Made by a program: the position numbers and the translations under genes. The notes below the pieces were generated by a model, which ran no database searches, was not told the DNA's origin, and saw nothing but the letters and a program-made list of their open reading frames with translations. A DNA stretch of 64,000 nucleotides from Parus major. Its lineage: Eukaryota > Chordata > Aves > Passeriformes > Paridae. Position 1 is the stretch's first letter, and every line of letters starts with the position of its first letter. The stretch lies in NCBI RefSeq assembly GCF_001522545.3, contig NC_031797.1:4333378-4397377 (forward strand), given 5' to 3'. This document shows positions 25,101-33,849 of the stretch, one piece after another.

Positions 25101-28100
25101 TGCTCCTCTCCGGGGCTGCAGGGCACAGCTCAAGCCCTGCCTGCCAGCCCTGCTCACCAGGCTCATGGGGCCAGCTCCTTCCTCCAGCAGGACACTGAGG
25201 GGCTGAAGGGCACGACCCCGTCCCCAGAGCACACTCATCCCAAAGGATGAGGGTTTCCATAGGATTCTTGGAATGCTCTGGCTGGAGGGATGGGGGCAGC
25301 TCCCAACAGCCATTTGTATCCTGTTTTCTCCTGTTATTACTTCTCACACGCTCTGAACCAAACCAGACACAATTTCCATTCAGCTGGGGAAAAGAATCAT
25401 GGAACTGGGTCAAGTTCCAGGGAAAACACAAACACGTAAGGAAGCAGCTCCTCTCTCCCAGCACTGATTTCCCCTCACACACTCCCAGAGACTTCAGCAA
25501 TGGAGAGGAAGTTCACTAAACTGAGGGCAAACGTGGAATTCTGGCCTTGCATGCAGGATTCCTGCACAGCCTCCCCGTGTCCTGTGGCAGTGAATCACAG
25601 CCTGCCTTGTCCAGAGCTGCTGAGCCATCCTTCCTCAGTGGATCCGAGCCCTGGACACCTGGAGCTGCTCTGGAGCTGCTCCTGAGGTGGGATGGGAAAG
25701 TGCCAAGTGCTGAAAGTGCCTCCCAGGAACTGCAATCCTGCAGGAGCAGCCAGCAGCCTCGTCCTGCGCTCAGCGTTCGGAGGGTGCTCCGAGGGATTCC
25801 CCAAAAAACAAGGGGAAAAAGGGGGAAAGGAGGGTGCAAGACACCTGCAAATCCCTGGGGAAAAAAACCACCAAGCTGCAAAAAAAAAAAAATAAAGCAA
25901 AGCAGCAGAAGGGATTTCTGCTCCCTGTGAAGAGCAGGAAAAGCAGCTCCATGAGGTGCAGGACACTGCTGGGATCACCCAAAGCGAGGATACAGCAGGG
26001 AACAGAAAACCTCTGGATCTGCAGGATGCTGGGACACAGAGAGCTGCTGGGACACGGCTCCACAGCCACCAGGGAGATCAAAAGAGAGCCAAGGCCCCCC
26101 AAAGGAAGGCAAACTCCTGTTCCCGGCCGGGAGAGCCCCGTGCAGAGCACGTTCCACACCGGGAGCGGGCCCCCAGACATCAAAGGGGCAGAAATGGCTG
26201 AGGACACTGTAAACACACGCTTTCCTTGCTCCTCTGAATTGTAGGAAAAGCTCCGTGGCTATCGGAGCAGGGCACGGCATCCTAAGGGAAGGGAGAGTGG
26301 GAAGGAGCGACCCCAGCACCCCTAAGGCTGCCAGGGCTGGAGCTGGATCAAACTGGTGCATCAGCTCCTCCACAGCTCTTCCCCACACCCAGGGACTCTG
26401 GCTGCTCCCAGCCCATCCAGGACGCCGCTGAATCCCGATTTTTCCCCTCACTGCACACTGAGACTCATTTTGGAGTGGCTGAAATGGGATAAAATCCCCC
26501 CCAGCACTTGGCATCACCGTGGCCTTGCCGCCCTGCAGGCAGAGCCAGCCCACAAATCCCAGGAGACGACGCTTGGATGATGTTTTATCCCAGAGCCTCT
26601 GCCCTTTGGAGCTCCCCCAGCGCAGTCAGGAGGAGCTTCAGTGGCACAGGAGCTCCTCCAACATCTGGCACTGCGGATTTGTGCTGCCCCTGCTCCCCCA
26701 GAGCCACAGACACACGTCAGCAGGGAACAAGACGGCTCCTAAGCCAGGGAAGAAAATCAGGGAAAGGAAACAAACACCCAGCACCTTCTCCTGCAGTGGA
26801 TTTGCTTCGGGTGTAGAGAATTGCTTAGCCTTTTTCTGCCTTTTTCATCATGAAAGTGGCAAAATTAAGTTTAAATGTGGCTAATCCTGGGATGCCAAAC
26901 CAGATTTGGTTGGGAAAGTGGTTAATAAATTATCACTGGAGAATAAAGGCTGGCCCAGCCAGGGGGTGCAGCCGGGTTTTCAGGCTCTAGGATGAATTAT
27001 GAAGCATTTTCTCAATTAGGAAAAGCCCTTTAAAGCTTTAATCATGCAAATTTAACCTTCTGTCTCAAAGACAGAATTTCATTATGGAGATGTTTAACTC
27101 ATCTCTTTTTCTTTCTTTGGAGCAGAAAGGCAATTTAATTAGTGACAGTACCATGAACTTTATTAATAGCCAGGCATTAGGAGATCCTAAAATTCCCAGT
27201 GGCTTTAAGAGGAGTGCTTTTATTAATTAGCTATTGGTGGCAGGGCTGGAAGGGGGGTTACAAGGCTTTTCTTGGAAGCAGGAGCAATCCAGAGTCTCCT
27301 GATGGATTCTCCATCCACAGGGAGAGGAGCAGGACCTCGGGCACCTCTGGGCAGTCCCAGCCCCAAAACCAGGAGAGGAACCCCCAGCTTTGTCCCTGAG
27401 CCTGGGCCAGGCCCTTTCCTGCCACAGGAACCTTTCCTGGAAGGGATTCCTGGCTGAAGGGACGGGGCTGAGGGGAACAGGAAAAGGAAACCTGAAAAAA
27501 ATATTAATTATCACTTTTATAATGACAGGGAGAGGCCAAGCTGGGCTGGATCCTGCACAAAGTGCTGTCATGGAGCAGCTGAGGAGAAGGGAAGCTCTGG
27601 GATGCTGTGGGGCATTCCCAGGACCTGGATCTTTCCCCTCAGATCCAGGGAGGAAGGCTGGGACACGGCTGTGGCACAGCTCGGAGGGAGCAGATCCAAG
27701 GAAAAGACAGGATCAGGCTCCTGCCTGCTCCCACCCCAGACATCACATCCCAGGCTGGGTTAATCCGTGCAGCTGAGGATGGGGAGGAGCAGGGACAGCG
27801 ACCTCAGAGCCCTCCGAAACACCAACAGGGAGAGTGTCCATGTCAATGAGTCCAGCTGGAATTACACAGCCAAAACCCTCAGGATTTGGGATTTATTTCA
27901 TTCCTGGACTTTCCAGCATCCTGCTCCGGGAGGGACAGACACAGCAGGACCAGCCCCTCACATCCCAGCTCCATCCCCGGGGGCAGCCTGGGCTCTGGCA
28001 CTGGGGTTCTGCAGCCCTCGGAATTCCCACAGGGATGGGGCTGGGAGCCCTGGCAAAAGGCTCTGGCAAATGCAGCGATGGGGGAGAGGAGGAAGAAGGG

Positions 28101-31100
28101 AAAAAAAACCCCAGAATGTGCTAAAGAAATGAATCAGCTTTTACAAGGCAGGCTGCCTGAGCTCATCCCCATTTTGCTCTTTCCCAGGAGGAAAGCAGTG
28201 GCAGGGAAAAGGGGGAGGAAGGATTTCCTGCCGCTGCATCCAGGAACCATCCCCTGTGCAATCAGCTGGATAAATCCATGATTTCAGGCTGATGACGTGG
28301 ATTCAGCATCCACACGGCCCCCCCAGGCCTGAGTCACGGATCCTGCCCTGATCCCAGATTCCCCAGCTGCAGGAGAACGCTTCCCTGGCTGACATCAGGG
28401 CAGCAAATGCAGCAGGATATGGAGAGCTGGAGTTTCCCAGCTCTGGTTTGAGCCTCAGCCTTCCAGGAGTCTCCCAATGGCTGCACAAACAACCTTAAAC
28501 GGGGGGAAAAACCAAGTTATAGGAAACTCTGGAGAGAAACAATCCTGGAAAAATGAAAGCTGCTGGGTTCTGGGGCTGCTCAGCTCCAGCAATGATTAAC
28601 CAGCCGCCACAGGGACAGCGTTTTGATGCCAAATCACGCAGAAAAAGGAGAGGGAAATAGCAGTTTTTCCCCTGGATGTGGCAGAGGCAGCTCTGTGAGT
28701 GTCCAGCCAGCACCAGCCAGGCCTGAAGGGATGCACTGGCAGCTCATCCCTGCCTCCAGGAGCTCTGGGGACACTCAGCCTCTGCCACACATCTCATGGA
28801 ATGGGTAAGGCTGGGAAAGAGCTGCGGGACCCTGAGCTCACCTCTGTGTCCCCAAGAGCCACATCCACGTGTCTTGTGAACACTTCAGGGATGGGGACTC
28901 CACCACTGCCCTGGACAGCCTCTTCCAATGCCTGACAAGCTTTTCCATGGAAAAAATTTGCACTAATATCAAATTTCAGCCTCCCTGAGGCCGTTTCCTC
29001 CGCTCCTGTCAGCGGTTCCCTGGCAGACCGAGCCCTACCCCCTTCCAGGAGCTGTGGAGAGCAAGGAGACTCCCCTGAGCCTCCTTTTCCCCGTGGATCC
29101 ACAGAAACACCAGCAGAACAGCCACCCCCAGTGCCAGCAGGGCTGCAGGGAGCCAGGGGAGGATGCTCCAGGATGGATCCTGGCTGGAAGCGGAGCTGGA
29201 GGATGTCACCCCAGCAAATCCAGCCTCCCCCAGCCTTAGGAGCAGATTAATGTGGAAAGATAAACCCAGGAGCTGCAGGGGAACCCAGCCCAGGTTAATG
29301 TTAATACAGAAACATCGGGTGCTGTGGGACAGAGGTTGGCAGGAGGCTCTGGGCTGGCAGGAATCAGCAAAATCCCTCATTTTCCCAGTCCAAATTCCCG
29401 TGTACAGATAAGGAGCTTAGAGCCTGCCGCTGCCAAACCCCTCCCACAGGAACTCCCCGCTCCCCTCCGCGCTCACAGGGGGCTGAGGCCTGACACAGCT
29501 CCCCAAGGATGGTGTGGCTGTCCCATCCCTGGAACGGAGCAGTCTGGGACAGTGGGAGGTGTCCCTGCCCATGGAATGGGATGAGCTTTACGGTCCCTTC
29601 CAGCCCCAACCATCCCAAAGACACCTCCTGCATCCCAGAGGAAGCCTGGACAGGCCAGAGGGAGCAGGGCTGACTTATTATCAAAATACCCCAAATGAAC
29701 AACAGAAAAAAGGAGCTTTTGAAAGGTTCATCTGAGAGAGGGAAGAAAAAACCCCACATTTGAAAGCAGAGCACAAAGTCACCGCAGAGAGAAGCCCGGC
29801 TGAGGAGGGAAGAAGGAAATCCCAACCCAAGGAGAAGTGAAGGAAATCCCAGCTCAGCAGCACCGAGAGCGGTGACCACAAAGGCCGGAGCAAAGGGGAA
29901 GTGCCCTCCCTGCTGTCCCCTCAGTGTCACACTGCTCACACCACGGCGGCTCCTGGGGGAAGCTCACGCACAGAAATCATTCCCTGCTGGCCCAGGAGCT
30001 CGGGAATGCCGGGTCCTGCTGGGCCCAGCCGCAGCCCCTGCAGCACATCCCAGGCCAGGCAGGGAGCACGGGGCTATTTATGGTCAAAAATACCTCTGGA
30101 AGCCTTGGGAGCTGTCATCAAACTCAGGGAAATGCGTGTGTGCCACGGGCTGCTGAGTTTTAATTAGCACTTGCCTTCCCTCCTTCTGGAAAATGGCTCT
30201 GGATGTGGAGGAGGCTGGGCTGTGGCTTGGGCCAGCGCGAACTCCTGAGCCCAGGCAGGCCTGGCAGGGTTTAGGCTCAGCTCACACAGGCGTTGGGAGC
30301 ACGTTAATCCAGTCTGGAATGACAGCAGCGCCCAGGGCTGAGCCCCAGCCTGGTCTGGCTTGGAAGGGACTTTAATCCCAGGCAGGGACACTTCCCCTGT
30401 CCCAGGAGCTCCAGCCCTGTCCAGCCCGGCCTGGGACACTCCCAGGGCATGGAAGGAGATGAGCTCCGGGGTCTCCTCCAGCCCAAGGCCTCCTGTGACC
30501 CGTGGGCAGCACCCCCAGCAGCTGTGGGCTCTGGAAAGGGCAGCACACGGCAATCCTGGCATTCCAGAGAGCTCCTGGGCTGCTCCTGCTGCCAGGTGAG
30601 CGGGATCCAGGCAGGATCCCCGGGATCAGCCAGCCCCGCCGTGCTGCTCCCCGTCCCTGGAGACACCCCCAGCATTCCCTGGGATTCCCTGGAACAGCAG
30701 CCCGTCCTGCCCACTGCCTGGGAAGATTTGCAGGATTTTAGGATTTCCATCAGTTTGTACAAAACCCAAGTGGTGCAAACGAAGCTGTTTCTGCACCAGA
30801 AGGTCCCTGCGAATTCCCGGCTGGATGGAACCTTGGACCAGGCAGGCAGGGACTTCCCACCCTGTTCCCAGCTCCAAGCTGCTGCTGCTGCTTCTCCCCC
30901 TTCCTCAGAATGTTTTCTCCAGCTTTATTTTCTCAGAGAACAGTTTGCTGTGAACAGGCAGAACCTGTTCTGGACGCACTCGGAGCCGTTCCCCATCCGC
31001 AGCATTTGCCAGCACGACTCGGATTCATTTTTTTTCCAGGATACTCCGGGTTCTCTCCCGCGTGTGGGCGCCCGGCTGCCTCACCCAGGGGAGACGTGGG

Positions 31101-33200
31101 CTTGGAGGAATCACATGGATGAGGCCCACGAGCCAAGCCCTGCTCCCTCTGGATCCCAGACAGGGATCCCAAACCCCCCGGGGTCCCTGCGGACCCCGCT
31201 CCTGCCTCCGTTTCCCTTCAATTAACGACAGACGTGGAACAAAACGTAACATTTTAGGAAAGATCTTCCACATGTTGGGCTTTGGCAGCGTCTGATGGCT
31301 TGAAGGGAGCCAAAAAATAACTAATCCTCCCCTCCTTCAGCCAAGGGCTGAGTGGGACCAGAGGGGGGAAAGGGAAGGAACGGGAGAAGGGGAGAAAGGG
31401 AAGGAGGAGACAAAAAAATGGCCAAACTGGAACCAGTGACTCCCAGTTTCCAGTCAGAGCATCCTTAAATCATGGACACCTCTGTCCCTGGAAGAATTTG
31501 TAATTCCTGTAAAAAACAGTTTCATTGGGGGGTTTAAAATGATATTTTTGGGCTTAGGAACACATTAGTTCTGAGTCAGTGAGGGGTTTTCACCTCCTGA
31601 CACCACCATGGCACAGCCAGGCTGGCAAAATCCTCCCACACCGAATTCCCAGCACGACCTTTCCCCGTGGAAATTGTGAAAAAAAACCACCCCACCATGG
31701 TTTAGTGGGAAAGGGGGTGGGGGATGACTTCAGGAATTTGTTATTTTGCTTTGCCGGGTAAATAAAATGGATTTGGGGAAATAGAGCCAAGGAGACACAC
31801 GTCGCACGCAGGGGTGGGATGAGCTGAAAGGGTTTAAACTCAGTGATGGAAAACACGATCTGTGCCAAATTTATCTGGAATTTAAAACAGGGGCAGGAAA
31901 GCAGCAGCAGAGGGGGATTTGTGATTCCTGAATCCTTCCCAAAACGCATTAAAAAACCCTTACAGCTGTTAACATGAAGCGGTGGGAAGGATAATTCTGC
32001 TCGGGGGGATTGGGAATGGCCACCCCTCGCTGGAGGGTGAGGGAAAAGGTGTTCAGGAACCTTGTTTGAGGCCGATTCCCACAAGGAATGATGGAATGGT
32101 TGGGGTTGGAAGAGACCTGAGAGATTCCATCCCATTCCATCCCAATTCCATCCCAATTCCATCCCAATTCCATCCCAATTCCATTCCATCCCAATTCCAC
32201 CTCATTCCATCTCAATTCCATCCCAATTCTATCCCATTCCATCCCCATTCCACCCCATTCCATCCCAATTCCACCCCATTCCATCCCCATTCCACCCCAT
32301 TCCATCCCAGTTCCACCACCCCAGGCTGCTCCGAGCCCCGTCCGGCCTGGCCTTGGGCGCTTCCAGGGACGGGGAATTCGGGGGAAGAGCTCCAAGGACA
32401 CAAACTCCGCGATCCCGCCTGCAATTCCCGAGGCTGAGCAGCTTTCTCCGGCCGTCCCCGGTCCCTTCCCGGTGCTCGGGGCTCCCCCTCGGGCCCCACA
32501 GCCCTGCCCGGCTGCTCCGCAGGCACCGGGAGCTTCCCGAGCCGCCGGATCCCGGCGCATCCCGGCTGTACCGGGGCCGGGGTTAGGGTTTGTGCCGTTT
32601 GTGGGAAGGGGAATCACCCCCGTTCCCCGCCGTGACCCCCCGTGTCACCGGGCCCGTTCTCCGGCGGAGGAGTTTCCCCTGCCCGCGTCCCTCCCTCAGG
32701 AGAACGGGACCCCCAAACGGCCCCCCGGGATCACCGGGAGCCTGCAGCCCGGGATAGCGGGGGGTGCCAGGCTGGACACCGGGGGAACCGGCGGGTTCCG
32801 CACCGGGACACCGGGAGGGGATAACGGCAGGGATCGGGCACCGCCGGGGCAGCAGCGGCCGGGACGGCTCCTCCGAACCGGTAAGGGAAGAGCGGCCTCC
32901 CCGGAGCCCAACGGCGGCGGGAACGGGCGCGGGGTGCCGGTGTCTCACCTGGCTCGCTTTGTAGAACTGCTTCTTCAGCCCCGCCACCGACATGGTGCCG
33001 GTGCCGGTGCCTGGCCCGGTGGCGGCGGGGGCCCGGTCTGCGGGCGGCGGGAGCTGCTGCGGGGGCGGCGGGAGCCTCGGGAGCCTCAGGACGCTCCGCC
33101 CGTCCCAGCCCGGCCCGTCCCCGCCGCCGCTTCCGCCGCCGCCCGGCCCCGCCCCCGGCCGCCACCACCGAGCGGCCCAGCCGGAGAGCCCCGCGGAGCC
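10165..33200 (-). CDS. SH3GL1: SH3GL1, endophilin-A2, complete coding sequence (10 exons)
   Basis: Endophilin-A2 is a BAR-SH3 protein that bends membranes in endocytosis and recruits dynamin and synaptojanin. All ten coding exons are found on the reverse strand: 32949-32993 (ATG 32991-32993, [15 protein letters not shown]), 18982-19050, 18807-18879, 17652-17795, 16160-16293, 15134-15292, 14770-14873, 13934-14058, 13456-13509 and 11850-12046 (stop 11850-11852). They sum to 1104 nt, or 367 residues, one fewer than I recall for human. Exons 1-7 encode the N-terminal amphipathic helix and BAR domain ([33 protein letters not shown] follows the BAR). The last exon encodes the SH3 domain with [15 protein letters not shown] and the ending [11 protein letters not shown]. 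Codon phase agrees at every junction. The first intron is about 13.9 kb; the 3' UTR is about 1.7 kb and holds a minisatellite. The 5' limit given here is approximate. Confidence 0.98.
11105..11560. repeat. Minisatellite in the SH3GL1 3' UTR
   Basis: About 450 bp made of shuffled 10-30-bp blocks: aggacacatcccagctcatc, cccagtgtcc and ctgtgtgtcc. Because it lies between the SH3GL1 stop codon and the poly(A) signal, it should be present in the mature mRNA. Confidence 0.85.
12680..12812 (+). mobile_element. CR1-like fragment in SH3GL1 intron
   Basis: Degenerate CR1 3' end in sense direction (cttgcagcagcctgggacag, then ctaacccaaaccattccatg). Confidence 0.7.
14518..14600 (+). mobile_element. Short CR1-like fragment in SH3GL1 intron
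   Basis: Contains ccaaggccaggctggacagg followed by a CR1-like agtggaaggtgt; the 3' tail is lost. Confidence 0.55.
14615..14745. repeat. Minisatellite next to an SH3GL1 exon
   Basis: About ten units of gatgtgattccagag or gatgatttccagag. The array ends about 25 bp from the splice donor of SH3GL1 coding exon 7 (14770-14873, reverse). Confidence 0.85.
16352..16535 (-). mobile_element. CR1-like fragment in SH3GL1 intron
   Basis: Forward strand reads the antisense of a CR1 3' end (agaatcatggaattgggttg, then cccatccagtcccactttcc). Confidence 0.75.
16651..16674. repeat. (GA)n microsatellite
   Basis: Uninterrupted GA dinucleotide run of about 24 bp in an SH3GL1 intron. Confidence 0.9.
17332..17480 (-). 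mobile_element. CR1-like fragment in SH3GL1 intron
   Basis: Antisense CR1 3' end (agaatggtttgggatggaag, then ccactgctccatcctggccc). Confidence 0.75.
17810..18365. repeat. Minisatellite spanning an assembly gap in an SH3GL1 intron
   Basis: Both sides of the N run 17879-18300 carry the same array of ctgcattccctgcatcccct and gccagctctgcat blocks. The gap is therefore probably an unresolved part of one tandem array between SH3GL1 coding exons 3 and 4. Confidence 0.85.
17879..18300. other. Assembly gap (N) in SH3GL1 intron
   Basis: 422 N inside a minisatellite; no coding exon is missing. Confidence 0.9.
19722..20013 (-). mobile_element. CR1-like fragment in SH3GL1 intron 1
   Basis: One of the longer copies: antisense reading from ggggttgggaaagacctcca to tgaggccgtttcctcttgtg, the latter a well-known internal block of CR1 3' ends. 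Confidence 0.85.
20438..20473. repeat. 7-bp tandem repeat
   Basis: Five copies of the 7-bp unit ctgtccc in SH3GL1 intron 1. Confidence 0.85.
21143..21180. repeat. (GGAA)n microsatellite
   Basis: Pure GGAA tetranucleotide run of about nine units in SH3GL1 intron 1. Confidence 0.95.
21812..22278. repeat. Long minisatellite of about 11-12-bp units in SH3GL1 intron 1
   Basis: About 40 units of cagattcctc, cagaatcctt and cagatccctc. It makes long spurious open frames on both strands. Confidence 0.95.
23530..23606. repeat. 22-bp minisatellite in SH3GL1 intron 1
   Basis: Three to four near-identical copies of ctggaaaaaccccagaacct. Confidence 0.9.
23724..23935. repeat. 13-bp minisatellite in SH3GL1 intron 1
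   Basis: About sixteen copies of ggatcccagccca with variants atcccatccca and atcccggccca. Confidence 0.95.
24140..24298 (+). mobile_element. CR1-like fragment in SH3GL1 intron 1
   Basis: Good sense-direction CR1 3' end (catccctggaagtgctcaag, ttggacggggcttggagcag, gtccctgccatggcagggtg). Confidence 0.9.
24917..24952. repeat. (CTC)n microsatellite
   Basis: About eleven copies of the trinucleotide CTC in SH3GL1 intron 1. Confidence 0.95.
28850..29070 (-). mobile_element. CR1-like fragment in SH3GL1 intron 1
   Basis: Antisense CR1 block (gggatggggactccaccact, then cctgaggccgtttcctccgc), upstream of the extreme 3' end. Confidence 0.85.
29495..29618 (+). mobile_element. CR1-like fragment in SH3GL1 intron 1
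   Basis: Sense CR1 3' end (gtcccatccctggaac, agtgggaggtgtccctgccc, ccagccccaaccatccc). Confidence 0.8.
30340..30475 (-). mobile_element. CR1-like fragment in SH3GL1 intron 1
   Basis: Antisense CR1 3' end (ggcttggaagggactttaat, then ccaggagctccagccctgtc). Confidence 0.65.
32080..32372 (-). mobile_element. CR1-like fragment with internal repeat expansion
   Basis: Starts as an antisense CR1 3' end (gaatggttggggttggaaga) and resumes at ccccaggctgctccgagccc. Between about 32126 and 32322 the element is interrupted by about 200 bp of ccattccatcccaatt repeats, which seem to have grown from the internal sequence. Confidence 0.8.
32126..32322. repeat. Expanded CCATCCCAATT-type repeat within a CR1
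   Basis: About twenty alternating units of attccatccca and attccacccc. Confidence 0.9.
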
Positions 33201-33503
33201 AGCGCGCCCCCTGCCGGCCCGGAGGAACCGCCGCGGAGCGACGGAGCGAATCGCTGTGTCGCGACAGGTGGGCATGTTGGGAGCCGACTGTGGCGCAGCC
33301 GGCTCTTTGTCCTGAGGGATCCAGCACCGCCCGCAGGGAGCGGACCGCGTGTGCGACACGGGGACAACCGGGCCGGGACCCCCGCCATAGCCCTGGGAGG
33401 AAGATGGGATGACAGACGCTCCAATGGAAAACTACGGCTCCCAGTGTCCCTCGCGACAGCGGCTGCGCCTCGCAGCGGCGGGCGCTAATTGGCCGCCGGC
33501 GCC

Positions 33504-33518
33504 GCCGCCATTTCGCGC
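33504..33518 (+). promoter_or_regulatory. Adjacent YY1-like and E2F-like sites
   Basis: GCCGCCATTT (33504-33513) runs directly into TTTCGCGC (33511-33518). The latter is a strong E2F consensus, fitting S-phase expression of CHAF1A. Confidence 0.55.
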
Positions 33519-33685
33519 GTTGGCTCAAGGCCCGTAGCGGCGCGGCAGTACTGGCTCCGCCCCCTCCGCCCCGTGCTGCGGACAGGCCGGTCCCGGGACC
33601 GGCCCGCTGCGGCCCCGTTCCCGCCCGGTGAGCGGGTAGGCCTCGGGCCCAGGCACAAGAACCCAGCGGCGCCCCGCCGGCCCTC

Positions 33686-33701
33686 TATAAAGCCACCCAA
33701 T
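33686..33701 (+). promoter_or_regulatory. TATAAA followed by CCAAT box
   Basis: TATAAA at 33686-33691 and CCAAT at 33697-33701. A CCAAT box just downstream of a TATA-like sequence is atypical, so the TATAAA may be fortuitous. Confidence 0.35.
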
Positions 33702-33737
33702 CAGCGCCCGCAGCGCGCCAGACCGACAGCGCCTCCG

Positions 33738-33742
33738 CCAAT
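33738..33742 (+). promoter_or_regulatory. CCAAT box (NF-Y type)
   Basis: Context cgCCAATCAGCG, the second of three near-identical boxes in this promoter. Confidence 0.55.
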
Positions 33743-33807
33743 CAGCGGCGCCCGCCGCGGCAGCCAGTCGGCAGGCGAGACGCAGCGGGGAGTGTGGCTG
33801 GGCGGGT

Positions 33808-33830
33808 CACGTGGGGAGCGCTCCGCCAAT
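33808..33830 (+). promoter_or_regulatory. CACGTG E-box and third CCAAT box
   Basis: GTCACGTGGG (E-box core 33808-33813, USF/MYC type), then CCAAT at 33826-33830 in the context cgCCAATCAGCG. About 160 bp separate this from the end of the noncoding exon. Confidence 0.55.
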
Positions 33831-33849
33831 CAGCGCCGCGCGACGCGGG

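Larger units (their letters stand above)
19051..32948 (-). other. SH3GL1 intron 1 (about 13.9 kb), no further gene seen
   Basis: Long first intron between the 15-codon first exon and exon 2. I looked for spliced exons on both strands and saw none. Long open frames here run through tandem repeats or lack any family resemblance. Contents are CR1 fragments, poly-purine tracts (20340-20400), (GGAA)n, several minisatellites, and AT-rich islands at about 22820-23080 and 26810-27240 that stand out from the GC-rich surroundings. Confidence 0.8.

Noticed and set aside
32575..32595. ggttagggttt, telomere-like motif
   Set aside because: A single occurrence of TTAGGG with no tandem copies; chance.
33686..33691. 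TATAAA as the CHAF1A core promoter element
   Set aside because: Not accepted as decisive: a CCAAT box lies directly downstream of it and the region is a CpG island, where starts are usually dispersed and TATA-independent.
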